DNA from: an uncultured Collinsella sp.
GTDB taxonomy: Bacteria > Actinomycetota > Coriobacteriia > Coriobacteriales > Coriobacteriaceae
NCBI GenBank assembly: GCA_902492185.1
Contig: CABUKY010000103.1
Span: 1 to 6,492 of the forward strand
Reading direction: 5' to 3'
Length of the DNA stretch: 6,492 nt
Both the position numbers and the translations under genes were made by a program. A model generated the notes under the pieces. That model did no database searches, was not told the origin of the DNA, and worked only from the letters and a program-made list of their open reading frames with translations. Positions 1-4,400 of the stretch are shown piece by piece. Position 1 is the first letter of the stretch. Each line of letters starts with the position of its first letter.

Positions 1-1
1 A

Positions 2-38
2 CGCAAAGAAGGCCACTTAATGTGGCCTTCGTCTTGCG
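2..38 (-). terminator. Strong inverted repeat, probable operon terminator
   Basis: A perfect 9-bp stem, GAAGGCCAC 8-16 with GTGGCCTTC 22-30 and a five-base loop, can be extended by an outer CGCAA 2-6 / TTGCG 34-38 pairing across a small internal bulge. It lies about 160 bases beyond the last stop codon of the minus-strand operon. On the minus strand the stem is followed only by a short T run (CTTCTTTGCG), so the U-tract is weak. The symmetry means it could also serve a plus-strand gene ending just left of the window. Confidence 0.6.
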
Positions 39-106
39 CAGGACTGTAGAGCAGGGAACTTCGTGCCCCGACGCCCGGGGGGGCGTTGCGTTTAGAAGAT
101 GGATCC
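38..106. repeat. Structured non-coding repeat, copy A
   Basis: It begins with the same 18-mer (38-55) and ends with GAAGATGGATCC (95-106). Its central hairpin differs from copy B in sequence: ACGCCC 71-76, loop GGGG, GGGCGT 81-86, extendable to 69-88 with a G-U pair on the plus-strand RNA. The end blocks are identical between copies (18 of 18 and 9 of 9 bases), while the middle matches at roughly 60 percent with a one-base gap. The 18-mer itself contains GCAGG twice, 8 bases apart. A G7 run lies at 77-83. Confidence 0.75.
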
Positions 107-124
107 AATGTGCTCTCGGTGCGA

Positions 125-190
125 GCAGGACTGTAGAGCAGGAAACCTAATATTCCGCCGCCGGGCGGGCGAAACATTTTGAAGATGGAC
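125..190. repeat. Structured non-coding repeat, copy B (next to the operon's last stop codon)
   Basis: Read on the plus strand, it begins with the 18-mer at 125-142 (GCAGGACTGTAGAGCAGG) and ends with GAAGATGGACC at 181-191, the last base of which belongs to the stop codon of the LAATG gene. The middle holds a short GC hairpin: CCGCC 155-159, loop GCCG, GGCGG 164-168. Copy A lies 86-87 bases to the left with identical end blocks. If transcribed with the operon it is read from the minus strand as part of the 3' untranslated region. The family is not recognised. Confidence 0.75.
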
Positions 191-889
191 CTAGCGTTTA
201 TTCCTTCGGGACAAGATCAGCGCAGCCATGAAAGCGATAATCGCTAGCGTTAGCAGCGTCAAAAGCAGAGCGAGCGAGTTGTCGCCCGTCGCAGCCAGGC
301 CAAACAGGCTGGGCTTTTTGGAGCCAGCGGGCTGCGCAGGAATTGTTTCGCCATCGTCCTCGGCGGTGATCTCCCAGCGAATGGTCTTGTTTGCGTCGGC
401 AAGCTCGTTACCCACCGACGTCGGGACATTCAGCTGCAGATTGAGCACCGTGCTGCCATCGCTCGTGAACGTGGCGACCTGCGTGGGATAGGCAAACACG
501 CTGCCCGGCGTTCCCGTCTGGAGCCAACCGTCAGACGCATCGCCAGCCGACGCCGTTAAGGTAATGGGCGACAGCAGGTGTGCCGTCTCGTGATCGACAA
601 CGGCCCGCACAAACACGCGTACCTGGGACTTTACGCCCATGGCACGAACCTCAATCTGTTGCTCGCGCACATCGCCGGGCATTAGATCTTTAAAGGCGGG
701 AAACAGATCGGGCTCCCCCGAGGAGCCCGTCGCCCCCGATACCGTCAGCTGGTGCGCATTTCCGTCATAGGCAATCGCGGGAGTCTCGGCAAACGCGCGG
801 GCAGGAACGGCGAGCGCGACCATGCAGAGAATGGCCGCGACCACCCAACGCACGGAGCGCGCAACGCCTTTGCGAATCGGGAATGCCAT
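191..889 (-). CDS. LAxTG-type wall-anchored surface protein, TasA-like partner
   Basis: A 232-residue secreted protein. A Sec signal peptide covers residues 1-34 (basic start, hydrophobic 15-29, A-F-A before E35). The mature domain carries D-L-F-P-A-F-K-D-L-M-P-G-D (61-73), the L-x-P-G-D feature shared with TasA-type beta-sandwiches, followed by V-R-V-F-V-R-A (90-96), N-V-P-T-S-V-G-N-E (154-162) and R-W-E-I-T-A-E (171-177). A proline- and lysine-containing linker leads to L-A-A-T-G-D (198-203), a hydrophobic stretch at 204-227 and R-R-N-K-R at the end. This is a full sorting-signal layout, with LAxTG in place of LPxTG; class E sortases of actinobacteria are known to use LAxTG. It would tie the surface structure to the cell wall. 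ATG 889 was preferred (GGAGG nine bases before). GTG 895, which overlaps the preceding stop as GTGA, has a 3-base gap and would give 234 residues. It is the last gene of the operon, ending in TAG at 193-191. Confidence 0.9.
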   Translation of the reverse strand: MAFPIRKGVARSVRWVVAAILCMVALAVPARAFAETPAIAYDGNAHQLTVSGATGSSGEPDLFPAFKDLMPGDVREQQIEVRAMGVKSQVRVFVRAVVDHETAHLLSPITLTASAGDASDGWLQTGTPGSVFAYPTQVATFTSDGSTVLNLQLNVPTSVGNELADANKTIRWEITAEDDGETIPAQPAGSKKPSLFGLAATGDNSLALLLTLLTLAIIAFMAALILSRRNKR

Positions 890-891
890 AC

Positions 892-1461
892 TCACGCACC
901 TCCGTGCGGCGGCACCAGCACGCCATCATTGACCGTACATTTCCATGCCTCGGTGACCGCATCGTCGGGCGTGGACTGAATCGCCTGGGTCGAAATGTCG
1001 ACTACTAGGTTTTTACCATCCGCCTTCTTCTCGGACACGCTCTTGATGAGCACGCCCGTCTTGTCCATCGGCGCAACAGAAGACGTCCAGTAGTAGAACC
1101 CGTCGGCCGAGCGAACCCAAGACGAGGCGCTGCTAGTAGTTGAAGCATCGGACACGTCGCCCCACACAATGGCGTAGTCGGTACCCTCGACCGGCTCATT
1201 CCACAGGCGTGCGCCATCCTTGTCCTGCCAGTAGATATCCACCGCAACACGCAGGTATGCCGGAGCCGAGCCCGTGTTTGCAATCCTAACATCGCTCTTC
1301 ACGTTGCCCTCGAGCGTCTCGTCCACCGAGGGCTCCACCGAGCCAAAGCCAAACTCGTTGACCAGCACGCCCGTAACCGAAAGCCACGCAAAGGTGCCGG
1401 CAGCGCCGACCAAAAGGAGAACGCCGACAAGGAGGGCGACGATCTGCTTGCGCTTAGTCAT
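892..1461 (-). CDS. SipW-dependent, TasA/BsaA-like secreted matrix or fibre protein
   Basis: A 189-residue exported protein. The N-terminus has basic residues (M-T-K-R-K), a hydrophobic stretch at about 7-26, then G-T-F-A-W-L-S (22-28) and N-E-F-G-F-G (35-40). This parallels the TasA-type signal (G-T-W-A-A-F ... T-F-A-S-G) processed by the special signal peptidase SipW. Downstream family marks are N-T-G-S-A-P-A-Y-L-R-V (62-72), D-G-F-Y-Y-W ... T-G-V-L (120-138) and the A-I-Q ... A-W segment (160-173). In Bacillus, TasA forms extracellular fibres of the biofilm matrix; a similar role here is inference. It has no sorting motif or second membrane segment. The start was chosen at ATG 1461, 10 bases after AGGAGG; ATG 1470 would leave only 1 base and add three residues. 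It ends in TGA at 894-892, just before the LAATG protein gene. Confidence 0.88.
   Translation of the reverse strand: MTKRKQIVALLVGVLLLVGAAGTFAWLSVTGVLVNEFGFGSVEPSVDETLEGNVKSDVRIANTGSAPAYLRVAVDIYWQDKDGARLWNEPVEGTDYAIVWGDVSDASTTSSASSWVRSADGFYYWTSSVAPMDKTGVLIKSVSEKKADGKNLVVDISTQAIQSTPDDAVTEAWKCTVNDGVLVPPHGGA
899..903 (-). promoter_or_regulatory. Shine-Dalgarno GGAGG for the LAATG protein gene, inside the end of the TasA-like gene
   Basis: GGAGG lies within the codons for the final H-G-G-A of the TasA-like protein. It is 3 bases before GTG 895 and 9 bases before ATG 889, which supports ATG 889 as the main start. The stop of the upstream gene falls between the site and the start, again a coupled arrangement. 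Confidence 0.75.
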
Positions 1462-1462
1462 C

Positions 1463-4400
1463 CTAGTCATCCCTCCTCAGCGTGCGGTTTTCCCAAACAT
1501 TCTTGGCACGCGAGCCGCCATCGACCCACTTGTCCTTCGCGCGCGTGTTGACGCACGTCACCACGGTGTCGCCCGCGCTCGAGGCGGACGAGATGGTCAG
1601 CTCGGCAGATTTACCGGGCGCCTTGCCCGGCGTGCTCAGTTCACCCTCGTAGCGCCATGCCCAAGCCGTATCTTCCTCGACGGTATAGAAACCCGCCGGA
1701 GCGGCAAGCTGCACGCTGCCGACATACCAGGTTTCACCGTTTTCCTGCTGCGTTTTATCGACTTTCACCTCGACCATGCGCGTCTCGGGAGAGGTTCCCT
1801 CTGCCGTCTTCGTCACCTTAAAGCGGAACGTCTGCCCCATAGCACTTGCATCGGTGGTCTTTTTAACGATCGTCAGCGCATGAGTCTGGTCAAAGTTGAA
1901 CACGGCATTGCCGTCGCCTTGCTCCCTTCCGCCCGTCTTCTTGGACTCCAGGCGGTTGGCCAAGTCGAACGAACCGTTACCCGAGCCCAAGCTGTAGAGC
2001 GAGACATACTGGTCGTTAACGGGTTCCTCCGTCATGGACGCATCAGGACCGTAGCTCGCCCGCTTAACGGTAACAGTCAGCTGCGTCCCCATAAACGGCT
2101 CAGCAAAGCAGACCTTAAAGGGTGCTTTGTCGGCGTTGTTGTCGACTGTGTTGCCAGCGGTGGGATTGAGCAGCCACTTAAGCTGCGCGGTCATGGCTAC
2201 GGGCCTCTCGGTATCGGACGTATCGTTGGCGGCCACTCGATACGTCACGGGATACAGGTCCATGTCTCCCTTGACCGGCTCGCTCTTAAACTCATTCCAA
2301 GACTTCGGAGCGCCAACGGCAGGCACATATCGCCACTCCAGGAAGAGCTCGCGTACGTCACCGCTGGCCGCCTGTTCATCGAGCAGCGCGACGATCTTGG
2401 AGTGGGCGTCCGGGTCGTATGCCACGGACTTTTTCTCCATCTCGGGATTGCCGTTTTTGTCATAGACCGGGTTGCCGCTCTCATCCACCTTGGGAACATC
2501 GACGTTATGGACAAAGCCGGCGCCCGTCGCTCGCTCGCCGTCCGAGTCGACCGTCGCCGTAAAGACGACCGACCCGTCGACACCGTGATAGCGCACCTTA
2601 TACGGCGCGATCTTGTACACCGCGGTGTAGGTCACGCTCTCAAAGGGCTCGCTGCCCTCGAGGGGATACTTCTCGTCATCGGTCAACAGGGTGTATTTGC
2701 CATCGGGTTCATAGTCGCGCGACCAGCCGACAAAGTCGTACTTGGTGCCGTCAATGTCCTCAACCTCCTCGGCGGCCTTGACCTCAAGAGAAATCTGGTC
2801 GCCGGAATCAGTGCGGCCGAGGCTACGGACAAGATCGGGATTCGCAAGATTGGAGTCGATGTTCGATTGAACGGTAACCAGGCTGGGACGGTAGACCGGG
2901 TACAGCTCCATGGGGGCCTTGACCACGGTAGAAGCACTCACCATACGGATGCCCTCCGACCAAGCGACATAGCCCTTGCCAGGTGCCGGCTGGGCTTCCG
3001 TCCAGCCCACGAAGACGTTGAACTTACCTGTATCCCCATCGATAGTGCGGACGTCATAAGTAGGCTTCGGGATGCCGCCATCAAGGTTGCCGAGCATATC
3101 GCCTTGCTGAGCAACTTTGCCGTCCACTTTCGAGGCATTGAGATGATACACGACCGCCAACGGCGAATAGTACGCCACAAATGTATAGGCCCCGCCGGGT
3201 TCCACCTGATAGGAATACGAGTTATCGCCGTTAGGTTCGAGCTTTTTAACTTCGCCGTTCGGAAGCTCGATCTCAACCTTCTGCAACTTATACAGCTCAC
3301 CGCCTGCTTTATAAACCGGAGTCGTGACGTCAGGGGTCACCGTTGCCGTAGCAGGGTCGGTGCCCGCGTTGATAACGGGATCGATATCGTACCTAGGCGC
3401 ATTGACCTTGTCCGTGCCATCAAAACCTGCGCGGTGCAGGTTGGTGGTGTAGTTGACGTCGTACTTTGCGTAGACGGGATAGGCATCCTGACACTTGGTG
3501 ACCTTGGAGTCATCCGTCGCCAAGTATGGCGCCGCCTTTTCCGGATCGCTCGTCACATAGGGGTCGTTGGCGACATCATAGATATAGTTCCAGACGGCAG
3601 ATCCCTTCTGGACCTCGGCCGTAGAAATCCAGCCCAGGAACTTATAGCCCCGCACGGCCATTTCGGCATCGGTCGGGGAAGCTTCGAGGGTCAGGGGGTT
3701 ATCATACGATCCCTTCTCACCATCTTCTGGCTTTTCTGCCACTTTAACCGACGTATTAACATGCGGGTAATAATACGTGAACGTCGGATCAACCCCGTTC
3801 ACCTTGGCCTGCAGCAAGTTACTCTCATAGCGCCGCGTGGCAGTCCTCACGACATTATCGCCCTTGTTGTAGAAATTAACGTCCGTGGTAATCATCGCGC
3901 GAACGTAGTACTTCTTATCTGTACGCACCATGCTCTCGATGGGATTTTTCACATATGTCCAATATTCACCATCGCGCTCAAGCGTCCAGAAATTCAGGCG
4001 ATAGCGATCGTTCACCGGTTTGACCGTTACGTTCAGCGAAGCCGAAGTCCAAGTATCGCTTAGCGTTGCAGCGCCTGGAAAATCGGTATCGGCATAGAGG
4101 TTTTTCAGAGTATCGGCTCCCGTATCGTTTTTAACGTTGTGCGAGTACGCATTAAGGGGACTCACGACAAGGGTATTCGCCGTGAAGCGCGTGCCACACG
4201 TTTCGTCATACCTATCCTTTATACCGTGGTCAACATGCTCCGGACCCCAGTGGACGACGTTTTCACGCACGAAGGTACTACCGACGTTTTCCTCAAAGGG
4301 CGTTTGATAGCGATTCCAAACGGAACAAAGCAGCTTGCTGTCCGTAAACCCATGGTTGGTATAAGCCCGAACGTAATAATCCACGCGGTACTCAAAGCGG

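Noticed and set aside
34..60. Plus-strand promoter around TTGCGC and TGTAGA
   Set aside because: The two boxes are only about five bases apart and no plus-strand gene follows.
77..83. Run of seven G as a phase-variation tract
   Set aside because: It lies in non-coding sequence and forms the loop and one arm of a hairpin; no reading frame or promoter depends on it.
38..190. CRISPR array
   Set aside because: Only two copies are present, and the similarity runs through the whole 66-base unit with an internal hairpin instead of short identical repeats around unique spacers; no cas gene is in view.
1274..4063. Plus-strand open frame of 929 codons
   Set aside because: It is antisense to the giant gene in exact codon register and its openness follows from avoidance of TTA, CTA and TCA. 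The translation is rich in Arg, His, Ile and Val with no recognisable domain, and no ribosome binding site was evident. It also crosses the boundary of two well supported genes.
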